From Firmicutes bacterium CAG:124 (lineage in GTDB: Bacteria > Bacillota > Clostridia > Oscillospirales > Oscillospiraceae): a stretch of DNA of 23,098 nt. Location of the stretch: positions 1 to 23,098 of the forward strand of contig HF990641.1 of NCBI GenBank assembly GCA_000432135.1, written 5' to 3'. Shown in pieces: positions 6,357 through 14,628 of the stretch. Numbering within the stretch: position 1 is the first letter of the stretch; each line of letters starts with the position of its first letter. The translations under genes and the position numbers were made by a program. The notes under the pieces are model-generated. The model ran no database searches, was not told the DNA's origin, and was given only the letters and a program-made list of their open reading frames with translations.

Positions 6357-6391
6357 CAGTTTTTCGGACTTTCCTAAAGTTTGAAAAACTG
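6357..6391. repeat. AT-rich hairpin in convergent intergenic region
   Basis: CAGTTTTTC (6357-6365) pairs with GAAAAACTG (6383-6391), with an inner ACTTT/AAAGT pair around CCT. T and A runs on the arms would let it act in either direction. Confidence 0.55.
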
Positions 6392-6424
6392 CCTCGGCGG
6401 GGCGAAAAGATGTTTTCGACACGC

Positions 6425-6450
6425 AGAGGGGCGGCTTTCGCCGCCCCTCT
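6425..6450. terminator. GC-rich hairpin, copy 2
   Basis: AGAGGGGCGGC pairs with GCCGCCCCTCT around TTTC, 16 bp past the stop of the SLH gene on the minus strand. It shares a 24-base core with copy 1. Confidence 0.65.
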
Positions 6451-6465
6451 TGTGGAATTTAGGTC

Positions 6466-8808
6466 TTACAGCCAGCTCGGGTCGGAGATGAGCTTATCCC
6501 AATACTCATAGTCGTTGGTCTTTCTGGTGTAGGTGTGGCTGTTGGCAGCCTCCTCGACATCGAGATAGTACCAGGACGTGACGCTGACATCGTTGAAGGT
6601 GTTCAGGCCGCTGAGCAGATCCGAGGTGGTCTGCGGCGCGCGATTCAAAACGCGGTTTAGGATGGCGACTGTTTCGGCGCGGGAGATGTACTTGTCGGGC
6701 GCGTAGGTCGTGCCGTAGCCGTTGATCCAGCCAAGCTCATAGGCTCTGGCGATATAGTTTGCCGCCCAGTGGCCCTTGACATCGGAGAAGTTCGTGTAGG
6801 CGTTCCCATAGGAATTGCCATCGCAGCGGGCGATCATCGCGGCAATCTCCGCGCGGGTGATCGGATCGCTCGGACGGAAATAGCCGTCAGAGCCACCGTT
6901 GACGATGCCGAGCTTCGCCATGGTGGACACAGCCGTGTTGTACCATGCCTTGGCCGGAACATCCTTGAAGGTGTTATAGGTGGTGGAGTAGGTCTTGCGG
7001 GTCGAATCCGTCAGGAGGCGGTAGAAGATGGAAGCCGCCTCGGCGCGGGTGATGGTCGCGTTGGGCTTGAACGAGCCGTTGGGATAACCCTTGATATAGG
7101 CGTAGTGATCTTCGCCGTTGAGCATGTACGGAACGGTGCTCGTGGCCTTCGTCCACATGGCAGTGAAGGTGTAGGTATTGCCGGACTTCGTCAGATCCCA
7201 GCCATAGAACGTGTAGCCGGTGCGCGCCGCGTCGGAAAGCGTGTAATCCTTGTCGATCTTGAACGACTGCTTGTTTGCGAACGGCATATTGTTCAGCCGG
7301 GCTGAGCCGCCGGCCGGGTCGATCACGATGGGCGTGTCGATGTAGAAGCGGGCATACTTGCTCTTGGCGTCGTCGTAGTCATAGTAGTAGACGTCGTAGG
7401 TTTCCGACAGGCCGTTCTTTGTCCACATGGCGGTAAAGGTGTAGGTATCACCGGATTTTGTCAGATCCCAGCCGTAGAACTTATAGCCGGTGCGGGCCGC
7501 GTCGGAGAGCGTGTAATCCCGGTTGATCCGGAACGACTGCTTCGTTGTAAAAGACATGGTATCCAGCCGGGCCGTGCCGCCGTTCGGATCGATGACGATG
7601 GGCGTATTCGCGTAGAAGCGGGCATATTCGCTCTTGGCATCATCAAAGTCATAGTAGAAGATGTCATACGTGTCCGCCTGACCGTTCTTCGTCCACATGG
7701 CGGTAAAGACAGGCTGGCCGTTGCGGTCATAGGTTTTATCCCAACCGTAGAACTTGTAGCCGGTGCGGGTCGCGTCATAGAGCGTCACATTTTTCGTTAC
7801 GCTCAGCACAGTCTGTCTGTCCACATAGGTAGCGCCCAGATAGGCCGTACCGCCGTTCGGGTTGACGGTAATGGAACCGCCATAGGTAAGCGTTTCTTCC
7901 ATGACGCGCGCATAGTCAAAGTCATAATATGTGACCTTGACGTTAGAAACCGTCCATCTGGCTGTGAAGCGGGTTCTTGCCGCGTCATAATCCCAGCCCA
8001 GAGACTTCTGCGCTCCCTTGTAGGCAAACGTCAGCGTGCAGGAGCGCGTGACTGTGTAGCTGCCGGAAGCGGTGATCTTGACATTGTCGAGATAGGCCTC
8101 GGTGCCGCCGTTCAGGTCAATGTAGACAAAATCGCCTACGTTGACCGTGACCTTCCATTCCTGCTGATCGCGCGCATCGTTGTAGGTGATCTCACAGGTC
8201 GACACGGTATCGCGGTAGACCGGATACAGAATCGTGTTCTGGGAGAGGACAATGTTCTCGTTGGGCGCATAGAGGTTGCTGCCGTTCGTCGTCCAGCCCG
8301 CAAATACCTTGCCTGTGGGAACAGTCCATGTCTGTGGGAAGTTCTTGACCGTGTACATGGCGCCGACATTCGCGTCAACGACGTCGGGATCCGTCAGAGA
8401 AACCTCCGTAAGCTGCCGGTAGGTCACCGTGTACGGGCCGACGGGCGGCGTCACACCGTCCTTTTGCCAGACAGCGTACAGAACAGCGTAGGTGCGTCCG
8501 CCGAACAGTTCGGTTACGGAAACAGTCTGGCCGTCGTTATAGATCTTCTGGCCGTTGGGTTCGGTGCTCCAGCCGAGGAAGGTGTAGCCATCTCTGTTAA
8601 AGTCATTCGCACGGAGCGTGACCCAGCCAATTGCAACGTCACTCTCTGTGAGTTGCTGCAGTCTTTCACTGGAACTTCCGTAGCTTCCATCGTTCGCTTT
8701 GAATGTGATGTAATTCCGGTCACCTTCTGGACCGGCGGCCATCGCCGCCGGAATCAGGCCAACTACCATGACAAGGCACAGCAGAAGCGCCACAAAACGT
8801 TTTTTCAT
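6466..8808 (-). CDS. Secreted repeat protein with C-terminal SLH domains
   Basis: A 780-residue cell-surface protein. Residues 1-24 are a signal peptide (MKKRFVALLL, then a hydrophobic core, then AAMA). Residues 30-195 hold two InlB B-repeat-like modules, each closing on YTFLGWS/VFAGWTT and a final LYAVW/LYPVY. Residues 205-560 hold four tandem modules of about 90 residues, the last three clearly duplicated (RTGYKFYGWD, then FTAMWTK); the matching DNA repeats every 270 bp. Residues 565-735 hold three SLH domains with ITRAEAASIF, ITRAEIAAMI and ISRAETVAIL, which bind pyruvylated secondary wall polymer. About 740-762 looks like the start of a fourth SLH lacking its TRAE end. AAGGAGG precedes the ATG at 8808; the upstream in-frame ATG lies in the leader. 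Binding partner unknown; probably an adhesin. Confidence 0.92.
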   Translation of the reverse strand: MKKRFVALLLCLVMVVGLIPAAMAAGPEGDRNYITFKANDGSYGSSSERLQQLTESDVAIGWVTLRANDFNRDGYTFLGWSTEPNGQKIYNDGQTVSVTELFGGRTYAVLYAVWQKDGVTPPVGPYTVTYRQLTEVSLTDPDVVDANVGAMYTVKNFPQTWTVPTGKVFAGWTTNGSNLYAPNENIVLSQNTILYPVYRDTVSTCEITYNDARDQQEWKVTVNVGDFVYIDLNGGTEAYLDNVKITASGSYTVTRSCTLTFAYKGAQKSLGWDYDAARTRFTARWTVSNVKVTYYDFDYARVMEETLTYGGSITVNPNGGTAYLGATYVDRQTVLSVTKNVTLYDATRTGYKFYGWDKTYDRNGQPVFTAMWTKNGQADTYDIFYYDFDDAKSEYARFYANTPIVIDPNGGTARLDTMSFTTKQSFRINRDYTLSDAARTGYKFYGWDLTKSGDTYTFTAMWTKNGLSETYDVYYYDYDDAKSKYARFYIDTPIVIDPAGGSARLNNMPFANKQSFKIDKDYTLSDAARTGYTFYGWDLTKSGNTYTFTAMWTKATSTVPYMLNGEDHYAYIKGYPNGSFKPNATITRAEAASIFYRLLTDSTRKTYSTTYNTFKDVPAKAWYNTAVSTMAKLGIVNGGSDGYFRPSDPITRAEIAAMIARCDGNSYGNAYTNFSDVKGHWAANYIARAYELGWINGYGTTYAPDKYISRAETVAILNRVLNRAPQTTSDLLSGLNTFNDVSVTSWYYLDVEEAANSHTYTRKTNDYEYWDKLISDPSWL
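7151..7960. repeat. Three tandem 270-bp coding repeats
   Basis: The string GTCCACATGG marks matching points at 7151, 7421 and 7691, giving a period of exactly 270 bp (90 codons) inside the SLH protein gene. The two copies nearest the SLH end are the most alike. Module edges are approximate. Confidence 0.8.
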
Positions 8809-8833
8809 AAGCAATTCCTCCTTAATTTCCATG

Positions 8834-8853
8834 CCCGGCAAATGCTTGCCGGG
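8834..8853 (-). promoter_or_regulatory. Leader hairpin upstream of the SLH gene ribosome-binding site
   Basis: CCCGGCAA pairs perfectly with TTGCCGGG around a 4-nt loop. It lies in the 5' leader just upstream of the ribosome-binding site and may affect mRNA stability or translation. Confidence 0.5.
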
Positions 8854-8939
8854 AGCGCATGGTACGCGTATGGGCTCCCACACGCGCACCGGTTCGCAGG
8901 GGCTGCGCGGAGCGCTGTTCCTGCCCATCTTCTAGGGAC

Positions 8940-8968
8940 ATCGTAGCATAATGATTTTCAGAACGCAA
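8940..8968 (-). promoter_or_regulatory. Promoter of the SLH protein gene
   Basis: On the minus strand, -35 TTGCGT (8963-8968) and -10 TACGAT (8940-8945) are 17 nt apart. It implies a leader of about 125 nt. Confidence 0.6.
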
Positions 8969-8969
8969 T

Positions 8970-9308
8970 AGGTGGTTTTCGGGAAATGTCCGCTTTTTCC
9001 GGAAAAAATCAAATTTTTAAGAATTCTTAATGATTTTATGTCAACTTATTATCCGGATTATGAACAGCCGATCTCGAATTGATTTCAAAGAAATTTCAGA
9101 ACGGTTACAGACACTGAAAGCCCTGCTGTTCCACACTTCAAATCCATGACAGGTCCGACAGGCACGGCGGCTTTGACAGGCAGCGCGCATTGACGCATCC
9201 TTGTATGTATGGCGCGTTTATTTCGTTTTTAAATGTATGCAAAAGCTCGATGATGGAAGATGCAAAGAAAGCAGAAAGCGTGTTTGGATTTTATTATTGA
9301 TATCTTGC
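8970..9308. other. Non-coding AT-rich stretch
   Basis: No supported gene. GACAGG occurs three times within 9148-9180. The region lies between the SLH promoter and an IS4-type transposase fragment and may hold decayed IS sequence. Confidence 0.5.
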
Positions 9309-9593
9309 CTGCATGGCAAGAAAACGGACTTTTTACTGCAAGAGGTTTTTGCCCGATTGATCCTATATAATTATGCTTCGCTTATTGCGCGGAAAATACC
9401 TGTCCCACAGGAAAAACAAATCAACTTTTCGGTTGCCATACTTGTATGCAAACAATTCCTGAAAGGGAAAATCACGCCTGCTCAAATATTTGGAAAATTG
9501 TCTAAGCACCTGTCGCCAATTAGGCCGGGGCGACAATATAAGCGTTATCAAAACCCTGTTTCCGCTGTAGCTTTCCAATACCGGTTTTCTTAA
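9309..9593 (+). pseudogene. IS4-type transposase C-terminal fragment
   Basis: The translated frame matches the known tail of IS4-family transposases: HGKKTDFLLQEVFARLILYN, then QINFSVAILVCKQFL, then LSPIRPGRQYKR and SAVAFQYR, stopping at 9593. In the family this tail follows the DDE glutamate region (W-x-I-E-x-x-F-R-x-L-K), which is absent: the frame upstream of about 9300 shows no similarity. Only about 95 C-terminal residues remain, so no catalytic acid is left and the element is dead. No clear terminal inverted repeats were found around it. GC is lower than in the neighbouring genes. Confidence 0.78.
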
Positions 9594-9653
9594 AACAACT
9601 TACAATATTATGTAATTACAGATGTCCTCTGGACACCTGCTTTTGTCATGCGC

Positions 9654-9705
9654 AAAAAGGGCAGCTACCGCAAAAATAAGCTCTTTTGCTTACTTGCGGT
9701 AGCTG
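9654..9705 (-). terminator. Terminator of the adhesin-signal peptidase operon
   Basis: On the minus strand a perfect 12-bp stem (CAGCTACCGCAA with TTGCGGTAGCTG) with an inner 5-bp pair is followed by CCCTTTTTG, 71 nt after the signal peptidase stop. Confidence 0.88.
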
Positions 9706-9775
9706 TCTTGCGCTTTGTGCAGTCTTATCTTAATGACATTGCTCATAGAGGGAGCATATCCTGTTTCCGGTTTGT

Positions 9776-10360
9776 TCAGTTCAGCGGCCCGAAGACGTTC
9801 AGCGGCCAGACGCGGAAGATGATCTTGCCGACGATCTGATCTTCTGAGATGCAGCCGACAATGCTGCTGCGGGAGTCGATGGACGCGCTTCTGTTGTCAC
9901 CCATGACAAAATGGCGCTGGTCAGGAACCTGATACGGAAGCTCGATATCCGTCTCGCCAAGGGCCTTTTCTGGAAGATACGGCTCGTCGAGCAGCTGGCC
10001 GTTTACGCTGACAGTACCGTCTTCGCCGATGCTGACATAATCTGCAGGCCCTGCGATATAACGCTTGACGAGCAGCTTGTTGCCGTGATAAAAGGCGATG
10101 ATATCGCCGGGGGAGAAGGACTTGCTCTTCACGCTGACGAGGATCTGTCCGTTTTGGAGCGTCGGCGACATCGAGCTTCCATACACGCGCAGCACCGGCA
10201 TCCAGAGTGTCGCCGCCAATACGGCCAGCGCCGCAGCGACGATCAAAATCGCGACCGTGCTCCGCAGCGTCCTGTTATAGCGGCGCTTGTAGCGCAGGCG
10301 GCGGCGTTCGGCCTCCAGCTGCTCTGCGGTTGGAAGCGAGGCTTCATTTGTGATAGTCAT
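9776..10360 (-). CDS. Type I signal peptidase of the pilus locus
   Basis: A 194-residue membrane serine protease that removes signal peptides from exported proteins. A charged cytoplasmic N-terminus (1-33) is followed by one membrane helix (34-54). The catalytic serine is S63 in GSSMSPTL and the general-base lysine is K99 in VKRYIAGPAD. Box E is GDNRSASIDSR (154-164). It has the single helix usual in Gram-positive enzymes. GGAG lies 7 nt before the ATG, inside the end of the adhesin gene (17-nt overlap), so the two are coupled. Pilus islands of streptococci carry a similar locus-specific peptidase-like gene (SipA). Because both catalytic residues are kept, this one should be active, perhaps with a preference for the pilus precursors (inference). 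Confidence 0.93.
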   Translation of the reverse strand: MTITNEASLPTAEQLEAERRRLRYKRRYNRTLRSTVAILIVAAALAVLAATLWMPVLRVYGSSMSPTLQNGQILVSVKSKSFSPGDIIAFYHGNKLLVKRYIAGPADYVSIGEDGTVSVNGQLLDEPYLPEKALGETDIELPYQVPDQRHFVMGDNRSASIDSRSSIVGCISEDQIVGKIIFRVWPLNVFGPLN

Positions 10361-13300
10361 ACTTACTCTCCGTTTCCTGCCTGCGTCGTGTCATCCGGCA
10401 AAAGCTGCACCGCTTTTGCAGCAGCAGAAGCGCCGTTCCGGCCATCGTCAGGAACGCGCCGAGGACATAGAATATCCCGGTTCCGCGCCCACCCGTTTCG
10501 GGCAGCTCCGCGTAATTGATGCGGTTCGTGATCGCGGCCTCGCCGCTGGGATGCTCTGGGGAGAGCGGCACGGCAGCTCCGCCGCCAAACACAGTGTACG
10601 GCGTGCCGCTGATGAGCGCGGCTTCGCCGTCAGGCACAGGCGTGCCTCTGTCGTCCAGCTCGAAAACATAGTACGTTTTGCCGAGTGTCAGACCGCTGAA
10701 CTGCGCAGCGCCATCCTCAGGCGTGACCGTGCCGTTTGCGTAGACCACGGACGCGGTTGCCACCGGTGTGCCGCTTCCGTCGGGCGTTTCGTAAAGGGCG
10801 AAGGTATACGCGCCGTCGAGCTTGGAAATGGGCGTTTCGTCTATGCGCTCAAACAGCTTTTTGACTGTAAGCCTGCCGACGTCGCCGTCCGGCCGGTTGC
10901 GGACGGTAAGGAGCACATGGTTCGCGTAGTGCTGCACACCTGCTGCGTCGACCCATGAAGCAGGATCGTCATAGTCTCCCGCAGCGCCCTCGCGGTATTT
11001 CGCCGGGTCCTGCGATACGGCGTAATCGGTGTAGCCGTCCTGAATGGCGGAATTGAAGGGCGTGTCTCCGATTGCGATCTCCTTGAGCGCATAGTCCGCG
11101 ACTTCTCCGTCAAGGAACAGCGGAAGCCCCTCCCACACATACGTCCAGTTATTTTCTGCGCACAGAACCTGCGTGTATGCGCTGTTCACGCCGCCGAGCG
11201 GCGCACCGTCATACATCAGCGTGACGGTCACAGGCTCCTGCCAGTCCTCGGGCACCTCGCCCCAGTCCTTCACGGCAGTCACCGTGGTCAGCACGTGTGC
11301 CTCGTTCTCAATCACCAGCAGCGCGGTTCCGACACCGGAGGAAATGCCGCCGGCAGAGGCCGCAGGCGGCTTGCCGTCAAAGGTCAGTGCCGTGAGTTTC
11401 CCCGTCTCGTCAACGGTGAAGCAGATTTCCTCCGCTCCGCTGTAGCCCTCCGGGAAAGCTTCCCGCAGCGTATAGGAACCGGCGCTCAGCCAGAGATATA
11501 CCTCACCGTTCGCGTCGGTCACAATGGTCGAACCCGCGTCCTCGGTATATTCCGTGTTGGCAGAGAACACGTTGGTATACATACTGGTTCCGGGCTTGCG
11601 GCGCAGCTGACCGGACTGACCGTCGTTCCCGGTAAGCTGGAATTCCACGTCCGCAATGCCGTTCTGCGTAAACGAGTCGATTTTCCGCAGCGTCAGCGTG
11701 CCGGTATCAAGATAGGAATTCTGGAAAGCAACAGTGCGGTATCTGCGCTGGGGCGTATCGGCAGGGTAGGAGACCATCGCCGTCTGCACAGGCGTATCGT
11801 CGTCGTAGCTCTGCCAGCTGCCGGGGTTCGCGGTGTCGGAAATGCGGTAATAGGAGGCAGACGCAATGTCTTCCAGCAGATAATTCTGCTCGGAAAGCGC
11901 GTAATTGCTGTCGATCCGTCCTCCCGCGATCCACGTGTAGGTGTTGCTGGCCGCGTCATAGGATTCATAGCCTACGCAGCCCTCGCGTGTTTCCTCGCTG
12001 GCAGGCACAAGCGTGAGCCGCTCGTCGTCCGCGTCGTTGGCCGAGACGTTCTCGATCAGAATACTGTATTCCTGATCGCCGGTCTGAGCCTTGACCCTGT
12101 CAATTGCAGTATCGCTGCCAAGGAAGGTCTTCGTCACGCGGAGCTTTGCTTCCTTTGCGACCAGCACGCCGTCGACGTGCCAGCCGTCGCTGGAATCATA
12201 CTTGAGTGAGGCCCAGCGGATCTGGAAATAATCCGGCGTCAGGTGCTGCGTGGGGATATCCTGCCCAAGGATCTGGATGGTATATCCGTTTTCCCGGAGA
12301 AGCGCGAACATTTCCTGATCGGACGGGAACGAATCGAGCGTCACGCCGCCATAGGGCGTGTCCGTCATGGCGCGCAGAATGCCGTCCACCTCATAGGCCG
12401 TGTCGTCAGTCGTCGGCGGCGCAAGCAGGAGGAAGCTCGACTCCGGGGTGGTGAGCTTCTCCGTGCCTTGAATGCCTGATGAGAACAGCGATTTAGTAAA
12501 CTCGCCGATCGCAACGTCGCTGAAGCCGTTGCTATGGAAGTCGCGGATCTCGCATTTGAGGTTGAGGTAGAAATTCACGGATGCGATTCTTTCGCGTGCG
12601 TCCAATGCGCCCCATACGGCCTCAAGCTCTACGACTCCGCCGGTTTCACAGGCGTTCAGCTGCACCATCGTCAGCGCCTGTCCAGGCTCCAGCAGTTCGC
12701 CGGTCGTTTTGACGCGCCAGCCGCGGAACGTATAGAAAAAGTGCGCTTCCTGTTTGGTCTTGTTCGACCGCACCATCAGGGACAGCACATCCGGGTTACG
12801 AAGCTGATAAACCGTGTCCATGGAGACCTTGATTTTTTCGGACAGCATAGCCATGCCGCCCACCGTGCCGTTCGTCACGATCTGCTGAGCGTCCACGCTG
12901 ACCGCGCTGCTGAGCTGCCGCAGATTGCTCGAAAGCGTGTTGGCATGATACACGATGGTATATTCGCGTGTCTCCATAAAGGACAGCAATGCGGCAATTT
13001 TGATGGGCTGGGTAACGCTGCTGAACGTAAAGCGCATTCTGCCGTCCTCCAGCGGCTCCATGCCGTCCGGGGGCAGCTCCGCGCCGTCCTTCAGATTGTT
13101 GAAGCTCCAGACATAGTCCGCAAACATGGAAAGCTCGACGCTGAACGTGTCTCCGCGCTGCACGTGATAAATTCCGCTTTCCGAAGCGGCTGTGGGCGGT
13201 GCGGAAATATTGATGGTATAAAACGTATTGTCACGGATGAGCGTCTCGTCGTTAGTCTTTTTGCTTCCCTCGAAATAGCTGCCGAAGCCGGCGCTGTTGT

Positions 13301-14462
13301 GCGGGAGATAATAGATATAGCTTGTGTTCCGCGTGCTCAGCGGAATGCGCCATTCCAGCGTGCCGTCGTCCGTCTCCGCCTGATACGCGGGCGCATCCGC
13401 CCAGATGACAGAGGGGTCATTATGGTCGGTGTGCGGGAAGAACCGTTCGCCCGTATACGCGTCCGCTGCAAAGCCATACGCGGCATACACTGTCTCAAGC
13501 TGTGCCGCCGTGATGTAATGCCGCTTGTTTTCAACTGGCAGGGAGGTGTATTCCTCTGAAATGAGGCGCGGCGCGTCGTCGAGATAGACATAGTATTTCA
13601 GCGTGATCGCGCCAGCACGGTCGTTGATCTCATCAACGGACGCGTCGCCGTCCGGTTCCTCCTCAGAAGGCTCGACCGGCTCATCTTCTGAAGGCTCGTC
13701 CGGGCTGGGCTCGTCCATGCCCTGATCACAGGTCAGGATCCATGTGCCGTAGCAAAGCACAGTATGGACATGGTCGGGGTCAGAATTGGTGCAGGTCAGC
13801 GTCTGCGTATCCGCCGGGACCTCTCTCGTTTCAAAGCAGCTGTCCGTGTGCTGGTGCGAAATAACCTCCGGCAGCGCGCAGATAAGCGTGCCGTCCGCCG
13901 CATAGCAGGCATCGTCATGTTGGTGCAGCACGACCTCTTTCTGTTCGCAGATGAGCACCGGTTCGGCGCTTTCGTCCTCCGTCTGCCCGCAGGACAAGAG
14001 TGTCTGCCAAGCGTAGCACTCGTCCGTATGGATATGCGCTTCTCCTTCGTCCAGACCGCAGACCAGTTCACCCCGCGCGGCAGAATAGCATTCTTCCGTG
14101 TGCACGTGCGTCTCAGGCGCTGCATAGCAGTCTGCCGTGTGCGTATGCTCTGCAAGCTCCGGCAGGGGACACACAAGCGTGCCGTCATCATAGCACGCCG
14201 CATCGTGCCGATGCACGACAAGCAGCCCGTCCTCCGGCAAAACAGGACAGGCAAGCACGGTCTTTTCAATTGTGGAAACCTGCGTATAGCAGCTCTCGTC
14301 GTGGATGTGCGAGGCCGTCATGGTAACGGCGGGCAGGATGAGCGCGTAGGTCGTGACAAAGACGACGATGGACGCAAGCACAGTCAGGATACCGTGCCAG
14401 AGACGGCGGCGCGTATGCCGTTTTTTAAATTCCTTAACATCGCGCAAAAGCAGATCGTCCAT
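10344..14462 (-). CDS. Giant LPETGG-anchored adhesin with HxHxxxC repeats, putative pilus tip protein
   Basis: A 1372-residue surface protein. Residues 1-20 are basic and 21-47 a hydrophobic helix ending YALILPAVTM, an export signal typical of large clostridial and lactobacillar adhesins. Residues 52-245 contain eight HxHxxxC(Y/F) units, most followed by a second cysteine. Residues 250-275 are an acidic E/P/D linker. Residues 285-770 are an unrecognised adhesin region with an InlB-like segment near 500-618 (YTFRGWRV, then VELEAVW). Residues 772-1315 hold about four SpaA/CnaB-type domains, with LTLRKIDSFTQNGIADVEFQL and the E-box-like YTLREAFPEGY (997-1007). LPETGG at 1320-1325 is followed by a membrane helix and a long basic tail. 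GGAG precedes the ATG. It is divergent from the pilin operon. Tip role inferred from size and position. Confidence 0.9.
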   Translation of the reverse strand: MDDLLLRDVKEFKKRHTRRRLWHGILTVLASIVVFVTTYALILPAVTMTASHIHDESCYTQVSTIEKTVLACPVLPEDGLLVVHRHDAACYDDGTLVCPLPELAEHTHTADCYAAPETHVHTEECYSAARGELVCGLDEGEAHIHTDECYAWQTLLSCGQTEDESAEPVLICEQKEVVLHQHDDACYAADGTLICALPEVISHQHTDSCFETREVPADTQTLTCTNSDPDHVHTVLCYGTWILTCDQGMDEPSPDEPSEDEPVEPSEEEPDGDASVDEINDRAGAITLKYYVYLDDAPRLISEEYTSLPVENKRHYITAAQLETVYAAYGFAADAYTGERFFPHTDHNDPSVIWADAPAYQAETDDGTLEWRIPLSTRNTSYIYYLPHNSAGFGSYFEGSKKTNDETLIRDNTFYTINISAPPTAASESGIYHVQRGDTFSVELSMFADYVWSFNNLKDGAELPPDGMEPLEDGRMRFTFSSVTQPIKIAALLSFMETREYTIVYHANTLSSNLRQLSSAVSVDAQQIVTNGTVGGMAMLSEKIKVSMDTVYQLRNPDVLSLMVRSNKTKQEAHFFYTFRGWRVKTTGELLEPGQALTMVQLNACETGGVVELEAVWGALDARERIASVNFYLNLKCEIRDFHSNGFSDVAIGEFTKSLFSSGIQGTEKLTTPESSFLLLAPPTTDDTAYEVDGILRAMTDTPYGGVTLDSFPSDQEMFALLRENGYTIQILGQDIPTQHLTPDYFQIRWASLKYDSSDGWHVDGVLVAKEAKLRVTKTFLGSDTAIDRVKAQTGDQEYSILIENVSANDADDERLTLVPASEETREGCVGYESYDAASNTYTWIAGGRIDSNYALSEQNYLLEDIASASYYRISDTANPGSWQSYDDDTPVQTAMVSYPADTPQRRYRTVAFQNSYLDTGTLTLRKIDSFTQNGIADVEFQLTGNDGQSGQLRRKPGTSMYTNVFSANTEYTEDAGSTIVTDANGEVYLWLSAGSYTLREAFPEGYSGAEEICFTVDETGKLTALTFDGKPPAASAGGISSGVGTALLVIENEAHVLTTVTAVKDWGEVPEDWQEPVTVTLMYDGAPLGGVNSAYTQVLCAENNWTYVWEGLPLFLDGEVADYALKEIAIGDTPFNSAIQDGYTDYAVSQDPAKYREGAAGDYDDPASWVDAAGVQHYANHVLLTVRNRPDGDVGRLTVKKLFERIDETPISKLDGAYTFALYETPDGSGTPVATASVVYANGTVTPEDGAAQFSGLTLGKTYYVFELDDRGTPVPDGEAALISGTPYTVFGGGAAVPLSPEHPSGEAAITNRINYAELPETGGRGTGIFYVLGAFLTMAGTALLLLQKRCSFCRMTRRRQETESKYDYHK

Positions 14463-14531
14463 AAACCAAGCTCCGTGATAGTAAAATGATTCTATGTAAA
14501 AAATATGAAAACACGAATTTTAGGTGTTACT

Positions 14532-14559
14532 ATTATACTAGATAATTGACATATTTCAA
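14532..14559 (-). promoter_or_regulatory. Promoter of the adhesin-signal peptidase operon
   Basis: On the minus strand, -35 TTGAAA (14554-14559), a 16-nt spacer and a perfect -10 TATAAT (14532-14537). It gives a leader of about 60 nt. Confidence 0.8.
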
Positions 14560-14574
14560 CACTTTTCATATTTT
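14546..14574 (+). promoter_or_regulatory. Upstream candidate promoter of the pilin operon
   Basis: A perfect -35 TTGACA (14546-14551), a 17-nt spacer, and a -10 TATTTT (14569-14574) that runs into the 17-T tract. It overlaps the adhesin promoter on the other strand, so the two cannot be used at once. Confidence 0.5.
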
Positions 14575-14587
14575 TTTTTTTTTTTTT
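14571..14587. repeat. Homopolymeric T17 tract
   Basis: Seventeen consecutive T between the divergent promoters of the pilus locus. It is placed like an UP element for the promoter at 14600 and for the opposing adhesin promoter. Confidence 0.9.
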
Positions 14588-14599
14588 GAGCGATTTTTC

Positions 14600-14628
14600 T
14601 TGAAAAACTGGTCGAATTATGGTAATCT
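14600..14628 (+). promoter_or_regulatory. Downstream candidate promoter of the pilin operon
   Basis: -35 TTGAAA (14600-14605), a 17-nt spacer, and -10 TAATCT (14623-14628), about 68 nt before the pilin ATG. Confidence 0.55.

Noticed and set aside
6357..6391. CRISPR-like or attachment-site interpretation of the 6216-6465 repeats
   Set aside because: Only two copies, palindromic, no regular spacers and no cas genes; terminator-like hairpins explain them.
9363..9578. 71-residue minus-strand gene
   Set aside because: It is antisense to the IS4-type tail, whose similarity lies on the plus strand; no ribosome-binding site.
12534..13559. Long plus-strand frames across the giant adhesin
   Set aside because: Low-complexity shadows of the adhesin reading frame without family motifs.
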